Below, piece by piece: positions 11,687-25,200 of a stretch of 64,000 nucleotides of DNA; within the stretch, counting starts at the first letter, position 1; each line of letters opens with the position of its first letter. The position numbers and the translations under genes were made by a program. The stretch is from Hyposmocoma kahamanoa (Eukaryota; Arthropoda; Insecta; Lepidoptera; Cosmopterigidae): contig NW_020653415.1 in assembly GCF_003589595.1 (NCBI RefSeq), positions 392,375 through 456,374 of the forward strand, read 5' to 3'. Below the pieces are notes generated by a model. The model made no database searches. It had not been told where the DNA came from and was given only the letters and a program-made list of their open reading frames with translations.

Positions 11687-14600
11687 TTATAGTCCGTATT
11701 CCTTGATGAGCTGTCCAGCGATGACAAGCCGTTGTATTTCAGAGGTACCTTCGTATATTTCTGTGATACGTGCGTCTCTGTAGTGCCGCTCGGCCGGCAT
11801 GTCCGATACGTAACCCATGCCACCTAGGATCTGTAATTGATATAAATTTCGTTGTATAATCAATTTCATGGCAGTATATTTCGATACCTCCCACGTAAGT
11901 TGTTGTAAGTCAAAATACCATTTTTTTTTTGCTTTTTAACTTAAATATATCTTTTTAAATAATTAATTAAACCTTTATTGACCAAAAATGATTACATTAA
12001 GTTGCATTTACACTATTTAACTATGTTAAATAATTCTATTATACCAGTGATTTCTCGCGGTCCGTGCACTAAGTATATGTATACTTGTATAGCAGAGACC
12101 TAGTACATGTCCAGTACTTATATTTGTCGTACACAGTTTAGTTAAAGTAGGTTCAAAGGGATAAAATAAGTGTTAATATTAAATGTTTAAATACTCGTAA
12201 GTCGACTTCATCGTCACTTTCCATCAGGTGAGATGGAGGTCAAATGGGCACTTACACTTGTATAAAAAAAGTGTTAAAAATTAATGTCGTTTTAAGTTCT
12301 ATATTAAATTTAAAAGTAAAACACTTAACTGGCTAAAATGCTTACCGCGAAAAGCCAAGAGAAATAAGAAAAAAAAGTAAAGAAATCACTAGTGTTATTT
12401 ACTTTTTTTTCTTATTTCTTTTGGTTTTTCGCGGTAAGCGTTTTAACCACTTACAAAGTGTTTTGACTAACTTGTTTTTAAAACGGGGAAACTTTTATAT
12501 GATGGAATGTAATTTGAAACGGGATTTGAAAGTTGGAGAAAAAGTGAAAAAGGGATGAAGAATAATGAGATGTAAATAAACATGGTATAAATATAGAATA
12601 AAAGTTATATTACTTTTTATTATGTTTACTTGCAAACAAGGAACTTATATACATAAAAAAGGATGTTATTTAAGTTAAAAAGCAAAAAATGATATTTTAA
12701 TTGATAGACGCTACCTTTGCCTTTGCTCCATTACCTGGCAATGGAGCAAAGGCAAAGGCAAATTGGTCAAAAGCAAAACTGTTTTGTTAAAAAAATCGTT
12801 AATTAACACACAACAAGTAGTTAAAGTGAAATTGAGATTACAGAAATAAATTTAGTAGCACATTGTATTTTGCTACGTGTACTATGCGTGGTGTTTATAT
12901 ATAGATGAGGTTATTGGACTATAACAAAAGATGGATGCAAGTGTGAAGAGGCACAAGTGATTGGTATAAGGTTATTCTTTTTTTTTTTCTTTTTGGCAAC
13001 CACTAGGCTTGGTTTTTCGCGATTTAATTTTCGCATTTATTCGACACGAATTTCATCGCGCACACGCTGCGCGGAGACCGTGTTACCGCCGCGCAGCGCA
13101 ATGGCAAAGTACGCTTTATTTATTTCGCTTTTACGTTTTAAATTAAACGAGCATCTACGCGGTTGTATTATTCAGAGGAATTGAAATGTTGTTGCCTATT
13201 AAACAGAATTCAGATTCGCAAACCGTGGTAACTAACGTTAGAGGATGGAAAAAAAATTAGCTAACTGTTGGTAAGCGCGAAAACTTTCGCGTCGTGTACC
13301 TGGGCACATAAAGTGCGTAAAGTATGAACGTTTTCTTAGTATGTACATACATACTCATTTCCCTATACCCAATGCGTATAACATATCTTATTTTACTGTT
13401 TATTTATCAAAACACTCCAAAAACAGAGGTTGACTTATATTTTTTAAATGGCTATAGTATTTAAATACGTAAAGAATTAAATACCTATAGAAACGCAACT
13501 ATAACAATATTTTTACGGCAAATACTTAAGAGGTATAATTGTCGCCAATGTAGTCAAATTATAATAAACAATATGCATATTCAAATATAATCAGTACCGA
13601 GAAGTCCCGGGATTTGTAGAAGGGAATGTCCATATTATTCTTTAGTTTAGCTAAATTGACTCCCTCAATTATTTATACTTGTTTAATTATATAGCAGTAC
13701 CTTGCCTGATCTCTTTTTTCACTCTTTCTCCACGTTCACAGTCCTGCTATCTTTCATTATTATGTTATTATACTGTCCTCGTAACGAAAAACGAAAAACT
13801 TTTTTTTCGTTCTGAGAGCAGTATTATTGTCTCCAAAAACTAGTTAAAAACCTTATAAGTGGCTGAAACGTTTATGCGGTAAAACCAAGAAAATAAGAAA
13901 AAAAATATTTGAAGTGGACCTGTAGTGGCGCCTCTAGCGGAAGAATGCTGCATTAACCTATAGACTTATCATACCTGTATACACTGATGAGATAGGAAAG
14001 TAGCAGCTTCAGAAGCGGCAAGCTTAGCCATAGCCGCCTCCTTAGTATAAGGTTTATTGTTGTCCTTTAACCAGGCAGCGCGCCACGTTAGCAGTCGAGC
14101 CGACTCTAATTGAGTTGCCATGTCAGCTAGTTTGTTTTGTATCGCCTGAAGTTTTGTTATTGGCTTGCCAAATGCAATGCGTTTTGATGCATATTCAATT
14201 GCTACGTCTAGAGATGCCTGTAGAAAAATTCATGTCAATTTATAAATTTACATGAATTATTATTATTATTATAATTATTATTATATTATTAGGAAATAGG
14301 AAAAGTGTACTAGAACTTTTTACTCTAATTTGCAGAGCTCATTTTGTAAACTTTTTTTAAAATTTCTAGCATGCGATCGGTTTGGTAACTGTGAACAGCT
14401 GTTTCTCGTGGTAAATGGCATGTTATGAAATTCTTCCCAGTATTGTTTTGCCTTCATCGCTCACTAGGATTTTGTAAACTAAAAATGTTATACAAGTAGT
14501 AATAAGACCACAAAAGATTATAATTTACCTGAGCAATACCCAAAGCCTGTGAAGCGATACCAATTCTTCCGGCATCCAGAGTCATCATAGCAACCTTGAA

Positions 14601-15804
14601 TCCAAACCCAGGCTCACCCAAAATGTTATCCTTGGGTATTTCACAGTCTTCAAAAATTAAAGAACAAGTGGATGACCCTCTTATTCCCAACTTATCTTCC
14701 TTTTTTCCTAGTTCTAAGCCTTTAATAGGCTTTGGTAATACAAAAGCTGATATTCCTTTATGTTTTAAGCTTTTGTCTGTTGTGGCAAAAACAATAGCAG
14801 CTTTACTTTCATATCCATTTGTTATCCAGCATTTAGTTCCATTTAGGATCCATTTATCACCGCCATCTTTGGCTGTGGTGGAGGCGGCGCCTGCGTCAGA
14901 GCCATTGCCTGGCTCTGATAGAGCAAAGCAGCCTATTGGGTCACCTGGAAATGCAAATTTAATATGAAATTCAAATGTTTATTAGTTATAAAATTTTTTT
15001 AAGCATTTGTAGATAGAATAAAAATATTAAATGGCAATTAGACTTGACAGGTGCCAATTAGCTTAAAATTTAAGCTAATTATTGATATTACTGCAACCAA
15101 CTGTTGAGCCGGCAAGGCAAAGAACAGTCCAAAGTGTGCCATGCTAAAAAATACTCCTAACTTTGTTCCAGTAGTGCCTTGTGATATAATTAATTTATAT
15201 GACACATTTGAAAACCAAAAATGTATTGTATAATTTTTTCATTTAACATTTCAGCAATGGCACATTACGTACCTGTACAAAAAGGTGTTACAAAATCTTC
15301 CTTTTGCTTCTTACTGCCCCACTTCAACAGCGGGCCAAGGTAAAGAGAGTTATTTACCGACATAATAACACCAGCTGAAGCACAACCTCTAGAAATCTCT
15401 TCCAGTGCTATGGAGTATGCTAGGTAGTCTAAGCCAGTCCCGCCAAGGTCATCAGGCACTGCAATAGCCATCAAGCCAAGTTCTCCCATTTTTTTTATAG
15501 CGTCACCCGGGTATAAATGCTGCCGATCGAATTTCGCTGCATTGGGCTTCAGCTCTGCTTCCGCAAAATCCCGGCAAGTTTTGTACAGCATTTGATAAGT
15601 TTCTGGCAAAGATGCTAGAGACGCTATGCATCGTGACTGTCTGGCTGCTGTTAGACCTACAATTTTATACAACAATTTCAAAGCTTAAATTGACATCAAT
15701 TGGAAATACTTTGACAAAGTTTGGGTTATAGAAATTCCTTCATGAACAAATGAAGTTTGTTCCTTACCGAATATTTGAACTGTTCTCGATACTGCGTTTA
15801 ACAT
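11687..15804 (-). CDS. ACADS: Short-chain acyl-CoA dehydrogenase, mitochondrial
   Basis: Five coding exons: 15804-15768, 15656-15273, 14944-14529, 14217-13975 and 11830-11687. Phases all agree, giving 407 aa (human ACADS has 412). The first ~25 residues ([20 protein letters not shown]) are basic and free of acidic residues, as in mitochondrial presequences. Family blocks are [74 protein letters not shown], and [18 protein letters not shown]. The last exon holds [20 protein letters not shown], in which E387 is the expected catalytic base of the SCAD group. The enzyme is a homotetrameric FAD flavoprotein of the matrix that oxidises C4-C6 acyl-CoAs in beta-oxidation, passing electrons to ETF. 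Intron 4 (2.1 kb) carries several inverted repeats. It lies head to head with POLDIP2. Confidence 0.95.
12318..12464. repeat. foldback element in ACADS intron 4
   Basis: Arms starting AAAACACTTA and ending AAGTGTTTT enclose CTTACCGCGAAAAGCCAAGA and its imperfect reverse complement. The central TCACTAGTG is palindromic. Related GCGGTAAAACC and CTTATTTTCTT pieces lie at 13860-13910. Confidence 0.75.
12714..12758. repeat. perfect 19-bp hairpin
   Basis: CCTTTGCCTTTGCTCCATT (12714-12732) and its exact reverse complement (12740-12758) are separated by a 7-base loop. It is in ACADS intron 4. No gene or known element explains it. Confidence 0.85.
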
Positions 15805-16285
15805 TTTAACTTAGAAATTAATTGAAACAAAACACTAAATAAATAAAAACTAAATTGGTGAAAATCTAGTACTTTGACCTCCGTCGTCTGTGTCGTTCAA
15901 AAATATTTTGAACACATTCAAAAAAATATACACAGTCCGTCTCTTATACTCGTCGTTTATTAGACGGAAATAGCAATAAACATTTTCTGACCAATAGGCA
16001 GGTACAAGAAAATAATGACAATCTGCTGTCAGAGAGTGAACCTCCCACGCACGCGTTGGTCTAAGTAGCAGGAAATACGTCAGTGGCTAATGCTATTTCG
16101 GTTTGCTTGTATAACGTAGACAAGGAAAGTGCATCATTTCAAGTGATGAGCTTTCGTTTAACCTCAACCGCCATCTAGTGTCAATTACTAAAATTATTAG
16201 TTTGTCCCCGAGCCCCGAACGAACATTATTTTGTCAAACAAAAACATCTCGCTAAAAATACAAAAAAATCTTTTAAAATGTTAAA
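15805..16285. promoter_or_regulatory. candidate bidirectional promoter, ACADS / POLDIP2
   Basis: The start codons of the two divergent genes are 481 bp apart, so both 5' UTRs and promoters must fit here. I see no convincing TATA box. The region contains GC-richer stretches (for example 16035-16060) in AT-rich surroundings. Shared regulation is an inference from spacing. Confidence 0.5.
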
Positions 16286-19200
16286 ATGGAGATATTGATA
16301 AGGCGCGTTTCCCCTAATACAATTAGGTTAACAGCATCTAGAATATTATTAGCTCATGTAGCTCATTATACTAGGTAAGTTTGAAATACGTTTAAATTTT
16401 TTATTATATTACGTGCATAACCTCCAAAACATACTTTAAAATTTTAGATTAGCAGAAGTGGGAAAACTCGAACAGCCAAAAACAGCAGGCAAATATGACA
16501 CTGGGCAGTTGATATTACACAAAGTGTTTGGATATAGAGGTGTAATTCTTTTTCCCTGGTTGGCCCGAGTGTACGATCGTGACGCTACTAATAAGAAGGA
16601 ATCTACGGATTCTAAAGGTGCTACAGATACCTCAGGAGATTCCCTGTCAAACGTCGGGAAGGAGGTCAAGGGTAGAACACATACATTTTACCAGGTCCTC
16701 ATAGATACGCGAGATGCCCCTTACATAGTAAGTATTTCTTCAATATGGTAAAATTTGCATGCCTTGCTACAAGTTGCTGGATATCGAAAGCCTATTTTTA
16801 ATTTTTAACATCCTAGTACCTTTAAATTATATATTAAAATATGTGTATTATATTTTATCAGACATTTAAGTACTTATGTTATTTTCTATTTGTTCTGTTG
16901 TATTATATTAATTATACTAAAAGAAATGTATGGTTTATTCTGGAATATGCATACAAACATCGACATGAGACCTGAATGGAAGAAAAAGGTATACCTACCA
17001 CATTGGCTTTCATTGTCTTGTGAACTAATAAATTAACTAACATTTATTGTAAACAGTGAATTAAATGGCTTATTGTTGAGTTGGTGACTAAACTATATGT
17101 GTATTACTGTCATCTGGGAGACCAAGTCCTAGCAACTACCTAGAGTAGCCATACAAAGGTGGAATGCTGCCGGCATTTTGGGCACTGTATTATGGGGACC
17201 CAATTTCATCCATTTAATCTGGCTCTAGTCCTAAAGTTTTGATGTATTCTCTAAACTCTGTTCTAAATGCAGTGGGAATACTTGGATTCATAAATAACAT
17301 CATCAATTACCAAATTGTCAGTGTGCCTTTAAATTGGACTCTTATAGAAGCACTGCAGTGGCACATCAGCCAATTGGGCAATGGTGCTTCTAAATATTAT
17401 ATGAAATTAGTATTGGCGCGGCTGAATCGCCACGGTGGTGCCACTGCATCACTTCTATAAGCCTCTAATTTGAAAACACCTTAATGGTACCATTTTGATA
17501 CAACAGGGAAGGAGGGCTGTACACACAAATTTTCATTAAAAATTATTTGTTGATGTACTTGTTACATTTCATGCTCTTTTAATCTGTCCACTTAAAATTG
17601 TGTTATTCCCCTTAAAATTATAGCATTTTATGGAAACATTCTAATGAAATTTAAAAAAAAAAATCAAAAATGTTTAACATGAAAAGTCTTATCGAGTTCT
17701 TAGGTTTTCGCGATTGTTACACATAGGAAATGAAACTATTTTTCCGGATTTAAATCGCGTATATTTGTTTTTTCAAACAAACCGACGTTTCGGGCCCTTT
17801 ACAGGTCCCATGGTCACATTTGTTTGAAAAAACAAATATACGCGATTTAAATCCGGAAAAATAGTTTCATTTCCTATATGAAAAGTCTTGTTGTAAACAT
17901 TGTAATTTGTCATTAGTCCCCTTCCTTCCCAAGTATTGGTTTGTTATGCTGACACCTGAGTTTGTTCACATGTGTATTTGTAACAATCTACACATGTGAT
18001 CCTAGATTTGCAACACTGTGAACAAGTTCTTTTGTCCACATTCATAATTGTGAGTAATGCAGTGTTCAAATTTTACATTATGTGTTCTATTGTTTCCTGA
18101 TTCATACAGGCTTTGTAAAGGTGCAGGTTTCATTGAAAAACTTCATTATACGCTACACCTTTGGAAATCTGTCTCTAAGACATAATTATTATAAAAGTTT
18201 CATATCTTCACAAATGAAAAGCTTTTTATAAATGTGGCTATCAGCGCAAAAGTGACGTAACCCACATTAAATTCTTTTTCTACAATATTACATTAAATTA
18301 TATTAAAGTATAGATAATCTGTATGGAAACTTAACCTAAATACTTACATGAATCTTATTAAATAAACTTTTTATTTACATATATGCACAGACTATTGCAA
18401 ACAGTGAAATGATTTTATGTTTGTATAAAATTTTAATTAAGGTTAGTAGTGCAAGTTAATTTAGGTGAAATAAGTAAAATTGTTTACTTGTGTGTAAGGT
18501 ATCCAAATCGGTGATTACAGCTTAATTAATGATTAATCAACATATTTTGTTCAATAACAATAAACATGAATACTTAATTACATTAACTAGCATCTTAACT
18601 ATTATTAATTCTATGTAATTATGTAACAGCAGATATTAGTATTCCACCTAAAATATTCGAACTAGGGGACGAACAACTTTTGAGATCAGTTATTATTTTT
18701 TAGATACATTTTATAGGGTTATATTATTTCACGCTGATAGCCTCAAATATTGTTATTTGCATTACTGCGGTACAAAGACCTCGGGTTATGTTAATAAACC
18801 CACAAACCAATATCATGTTCCAAAAATACTTATGTGATAGAGCTCTACAATTTAGGAGCTAGCTTGCAATAGAAAACTCATTAACAATTATAATACAATT
18901 AACAATACAACCTGACCCCAGAGATACATAATTAAAAATGGTTGTAATAATTCTTTCAGCGAGCCCAAACTGAAGCTGTCACGTTTCTTGGCAACCAAGA
19001 GTCTAGTCGGAGTCTATATGCTATCCCAGGTTTAGATTATGTAGCTCATGACGACATTCTGCCATACACCTCTGTTGAGAGAGTGCCATTGCAACATGAG
19101 CTATTTGACAAATTCCTAATGCATAATCCTGACAAAGGTAAGAATTATGATGAAAACATTCAGTACAAACTGATGATTTTTGCTTATCATTGCCTTACTT

Positions 19201-22200
19201 TCTCAAACTCGTATCTTAAAGCACAAAGTTACTGAAACGTAATAAATGGATTGTATTTATAAATTTTACATTACATTTCACATAACATTTCCTTCAAATT
19301 CACACACTGGCTTTTACCTATTCTTAAAGTAATGCATCCAAATTAGCACCCTTGATAAGAAATTTAAAATAAATAGAAAGGTTTTGCAATCTACGAGTTT
19401 GAGAAAGTAAGGCATTGTTATGCATATCAACCTAATTTCTCGGTCTGAACTCAATCATGGTCATCATCATTAGCCTATTGCAGTCCACTGCTAGACATAT
19501 GTCTAAGCTCAACCTAAACTAATTACACAGATCAAATAATTTCTCTGACAGTTACAGATTTCAAATAATGACATTTTAGTGCTGGCGATGTCATGGGTGG
19601 ACTATGTTTGTATTAAAATTAATAACGTAAACTTTCATAGATTTCTCACAGATGACACTACGGCAAAAAGTCGTTAAAACCAAAAATAAAGAGCTGCAAC
19701 AACTACATAGAGAAATTCTTAAGGTTTCCTGGTTCATTCCATAATAAGGGCATTCCCTCACCGCGAACATTCGCCTGTAATGTAACATTCAAGAATTGTT
19801 TTCGAGCATTACATTACAAACAGCATTACAGGCGAGAATGTTACATTACAGGCGAGAATGCAAGTAAAGGAGGAGGCTATCGCATGTTACAAGTGTTGCG
19901 CAACGAATGCTTGGTTATCCTCCCTCACCACTGTAATGCGCGAATTTGAACTAATATATTACAAGCGAATGCTCGTGGTGAATGAGCTCCTTAACTCAGT
20001 TGGGAGAGCGTCAGCCACGGTATGCCTATGTCGCTGGTTTTAATTTTTATTTGTGTTCGATCTTTGTATTAATAATAATAACAAACTCGTGGGCTAATTT
20101 CATAAAAAGAAATTGAATATCATGGCAGTAAATCATGGTGATATTCAATAAACTTAATATTTTAGTGGCAGTATTGCTCCTTGTGAAAGAGTTCGTCCAG
20201 GGAAGTACTGCCACCGCTGCGTTCCGGTTTTGAAGCGTGAGGGTGATGGTGAAATTAGACGCACATGGGACTTGTCAACTTATGTCTCAGGGTGGCAGTG
20301 CCCCTCAGATCTTTGCGATTTTAAGCTCTGAGTGACACTGCAACTGTTATGGACAGTGGATATTATTAAAAAAATATGAACATCATAACTACAAGGTTAT
20401 ACATAATATGTACAATTATGAGAATACACTGAACAATAGTATAAGTGGTGATTGAAAGTGAATCAGTGTTTGTCACGTACATGCTGTGTCAGTGTGTGTT
20501 AATCTGTATTAACTTTTTAAATGATCCAAACAAGCAAGATGTCTTCGTTTTTAATCTGTTTTTACGATTGCAAATACCTTGGAAATATTGAACAAAAACA
20601 ACTCTTTATAAGTACAATAATGATAATTGTAACTGCAATGACCTTTCCGTACTAATAACTTGTAGTCAATGCCAGTTCCCTGTTTACTGTTCTCGTTTAA
20701 TGAAGATTGATTTAGTTTAATTGGAGCAATCAACCATGTTTATCTTATTCTAACATTTTTTTTCGATTATGAATACGATTTTATTATCCACTTGTCGATA
20801 ATCTGGCTCTTGTAGGGTCAAAGATGTTCTGGACTCGTTCAGGTTTTTGCTCAGGATCGAAAATGAAACGCTTGTTCAAGTGATTTGCTGCTGACTTCGT
20901 TTATTGATCGACATGTTCATACTTAAATACTAATTGTAGTCTCCGGACTAGTACGGGTGTCGACAAGGAGGCGATCGGCGCGGTGCGCGGGGCGCGGGGT
21001 GCGGTAACTCCGTACGACACGGGGTGCGGCGCGCAGAGTGCTCTCATGCCTGGCTCGGTGTCCTAACACTACTATATCATAATTGCAAACCATCTGCCAA
21101 AGGCGGCAGCTAAAACAAACCCTTTTTTGAGGACCTTACGCTATAGGCAGTATAGACTATATTGTAATAAACGAAATAAGGGCCATCTATTCCTGGTAAC
21201 ACATCAGCGATACAGCTCTTATAAATATCAACTCCCGATTGTACTGAAATATAGACAGGCCAACTACTGACCTGTGTGTACGTCTCCGTATATTCTGAAT
21301 TTATTGTAATAAAGGTAATACCTTTAACAATGCCGTGCTATTCTATTCGGTGGTGTGGGAAAAACAGCAAAACATCTAATTACAAAACAAACGGAATCAC
21401 AGTTCATCGGTAATTAAATATGTAATTTTGCAATTTTCGTCCATTATAGCAAAGCTGAAGTTAACTGGTCGATTTGAAGTGAAACAGTTGACGACACCCA
21501 TTAACGACACCCGTCAATTGTTTCGAACTCAGGCTAGCCAATCGGAGCGCAGTTGTCACAGTAATGATATTGCAGAATAGTTTTCAAACAAATTAAATGA
21601 CATTTCGTGTCTATTTCTGGTTATATACTCGATGATCCGGGTAGTCATAGTATGCAATTGGTGTGGTTGTCTGGCACATTATTGTCATTGTTATTATTAT
21701 CATATTTCATTCAGAAGGTTAGGTTAGTGTTGTATAAAAGTAGCTGTCACATCTGGAAACTTTTCACTTTTTCCCAGACCGTGGCATTCACAGGTATTTC
21801 CATTCGCAGAATGTTAATAGTAGAAGATGAATGCGTAATGAAATTCCAAATAATATGATGTTATCTGATGCTCCTCATTATACATACATTGCACACAGGC
21901 TTCAAAAGTGTTGTTTAAGTCGCACCGCGCGTACAGAAGCTTATAAAATGTAGAAAATTATTGTATTTGTTACAGATCTGTTATAAATACAAATATTTGG
22001 TTTTTACGCATTTTTTGCCGTAGCGCCACTAATGAGGCATCTATTGAAGTTTTTCTTCACTCATTCAAGTACCATTACAGCTACCAGAGGCTGACAAGAG
22101 ATGTCGCTTTATGAATTGTAATATTGTTACTAACCTTAAAAAAGCCATTAAAATTAAACCGGTTAATTGTAACTTTTCTATTTAAAAAAACCGACTTCAA

Positions 22201-25200
22201 AAGTTTGTGGAATTACATCTATTGGCCAAGTTTTATTGAAATCGGTTAACGGAAAATGCGTGCAACAGGATTCATCCCCTAGTTTGCCACCTGTCGAGGT
22301 GGAATATTTTCTTCAAATTTAAATGGGATAAATGCTGAAGCACCCTCTTTCCAACAAAAAAGAATCACCGAAATTGGTTCACAAATGCACAAAAAAGAAT
22401 AGTCAAATCTAGAACCTCCTCCATTTTTTTGAAGCCGGTTAAAAACTTAAGACAGCGTTACCCTCCGTCTGAAGTTAGGTAGACTCAAAACTATTATTTT
22501 TGATTGTTCAGTAGTTTTATTTACTCTAGGTATTTATTATTATTGTAACTCACAGATCCACCGTTCATAGCCCAAGAAACGTTACGAGCGTGGCAAAAGA
22601 AGAATCATCCTTGGTTAGAACTGAGTGATGTTCATCGCGAAACGACTGAGGGTGTACGTGTTACTGTTATACCATTTTATATGGGCAGTCGGGAGTCGCA
22701 GAACTCAGCTGTTTACTGGGTAAGGTTTACTTACTAATTATGATTTTTATCTGAATATAGATTAATTAAGATATCGGCGATAACTCAGTGGGAGAACGGT
22801 TGCTTCGCAATTGAAAGGCCGACAGTTAGAATCCTTGTCTAATTTCTAAGTTTGTGTATGTGTAGTAGCAATAACTTTGGTCGACGGTTAAAAAAAAACA
22901 ACGTTAAGGTTTACAACTCTTGCTAAATTCAGGCTTAGTAAAATTGTACTTAGCGGGCTAAACCTTTTCCTTAGGGGAGACACGTGTCCAGTGGGACGTA
23001 TAAGGATGCTTTTCGACCGGCAGGGCAAGACGAGACGAGGCGAGGCGAAAATTGAAATCTCACCGACCTATTTCCATCAAACATTGCGAGTTTGCGATTG
23101 ATATAAATAGCCGTCGCGAGCACGCGCTGTGATTGTGTATTGTGAAATATAAAATATTATAATACAACTTGCTTGATAATTTAAAAAAAATTACTGCAGC
23201 GCACTTTGCAGTTATTTGCAGAAAAGCCTTCCTTTTTTAAATCTTAAATCATACGTACTCCACAACCTCGCGATTGATACTAACATAACTAATAGCCATC
23301 ATGAGTTCGCGTAGATTCTCGCGGGCCACCGCAACGTCGTGTTTTCGTTGCAGAGTGTTTGTTAAACACCCCATGTAGGCAACAATACGGCCAACAAATA
23401 TTTCAATTCTTGTCTCGTACGTCCTCGTCAATACAGACCATTTCCACCATTGACTTACAAATAAATGGACGACGGGTCTAATACAAAAACCACGAAAAAA
23501 ATGTCCCAAGTCAACCTATTTAACCGTAGTGACATGTAAAGGAATATGAAAAAGCTAAAACGTTGAATTTAAAATGTAATGTCGCAGTACTGTCTAATTT
23601 TGCTTGCTTCGCTGTCAGTCGAACAAACGAAGACTAAAGCGTGAATGACGCTCTGTATACGATTTTAGCGCCCTATAAGTTCGGACACTTTTTAGCGCGG
23701 ATCCGGCGTCCATATAATTGTAAGTCAATGATTTCCACCGAATATGTGCTAGGTGAAAATTTGCCATTCAATTCTCGTCTCGCTTCGCCGGTGGCAAACA
23801 CACCTTATGGGTAGACGATCTGAATTATGAATCATTGTAATAATAACAACCTTCTAATATATTTAAAGCTAATTTCTACTAAAGTAATTATGTACGCCTT
23901 GTCTTTCTTATGTCTCCTCTAGAGATGGAAGTGTGAGAGCCTGGCGCTAACAGGTTACTCCTATAGCACATATATAGGGTACATATAGGGTAGCACAGGT
24001 TAATCCTAGTATGAAAACCAGAGTTTCATAAACCAAACAGTCTTCAGTAACACGTGGGGACGATAGGTACATCGCACATGAGACCAAATACTGTCGTAGC
24101 TCAAAAATTGTGGAATTGAGAAATCACGATTTTCAAATAAAAAAATTGCATAAAAAATTTTTAATTCTCGTTTATATGCGAGTAACTAATTACATATATA
24201 ATAATTACATATATAATAATTACATATAGCAACTAATTATTATATACAAAATAATCCCACTATTCACAATAAGATTCATTTAGTAGTATTTTTAATGTCC
24301 AAATCGTGTATTCTCAATTCCATCATTTTTGAGTTACGACAGTATTTGATCTCATGTGCGATATATAATACACTGCTGTTATGGACAGGCATGTAGCTTA
24401 ACATCAGGCGCACGGCCTGTTCGTCCCGTCACGTGATATTATAAAAAAAACAAGGTTCCTAAAAAAATAAAGGCCTTTTTCATTTAGAAGTAATACTGCA
24501 ACTTTTTGTTTACTAGTCACAGAACCATTTGATGTTTAATAGGAAAGTAATCTTTATTTCCAGTGGCGATATTGTATCAGATTAGAAAATCTTAGTGCGC
24601 AAGCGGTGCAACTTCGTGAGCGACATTGGCGTATATTCTCACTTAGCGGGACGTTAGAGACGGTACGCGGTCGTGGTGTGGTCGGTCAAGAACCAGTGCT
24701 GGCCCGTCACTCTCCTGCCTTTCAGTACAGCAGTCATGTTAGTTTGCAAGCGCCAAGTGGACATATGTGGTGAGTTATCATATTTTGAACATTTTAGCTT
24801 CTTGTGAAAGAGTGCGTTCAGGGAAGTACTGCCATCTTACCTATTTCTGCCGCCAAGCAGTGATGTGAGCTTTACTGCGTTCCAGTTTTGAAGTGCTGCT
24901 GGTGTAATAATTACAGGCACGTGGGACTTGTCAACTTATGTCTCAGGGTGACTGGCGCGATGACAATGTCCCTCAGATCTTTATGATTTAAAGCAGTGCA
25001 ACTGTTATGGACAGGCGTGTCGCTTACCACCAGGCCCACGACTTATTCGTCCCGTCATTTGGTATCATAAAAAAAGTCTCTGGTTCGATTCCCGGTAGCA
25101 CTAAGTTTTTAAATTAGTTCCGCAATGCTTGTAATTTCACCAGCATTCTTACCCTTCAAAACAGGAACGCAGTAATGCTCCCATTACTGCTTAACGGCAG

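Noticed and set aside
14596..14967. 123-codon plus-strand open frame
   Set aside because: It is the antisense shadow of ACADS exon 3.
16278..16298. Upstream ATG for POLDIP2
   Set aside because: It reads into a stop after six codons, so at most a tiny upstream frame; the in-frame ATG at 16286 fits the protein.
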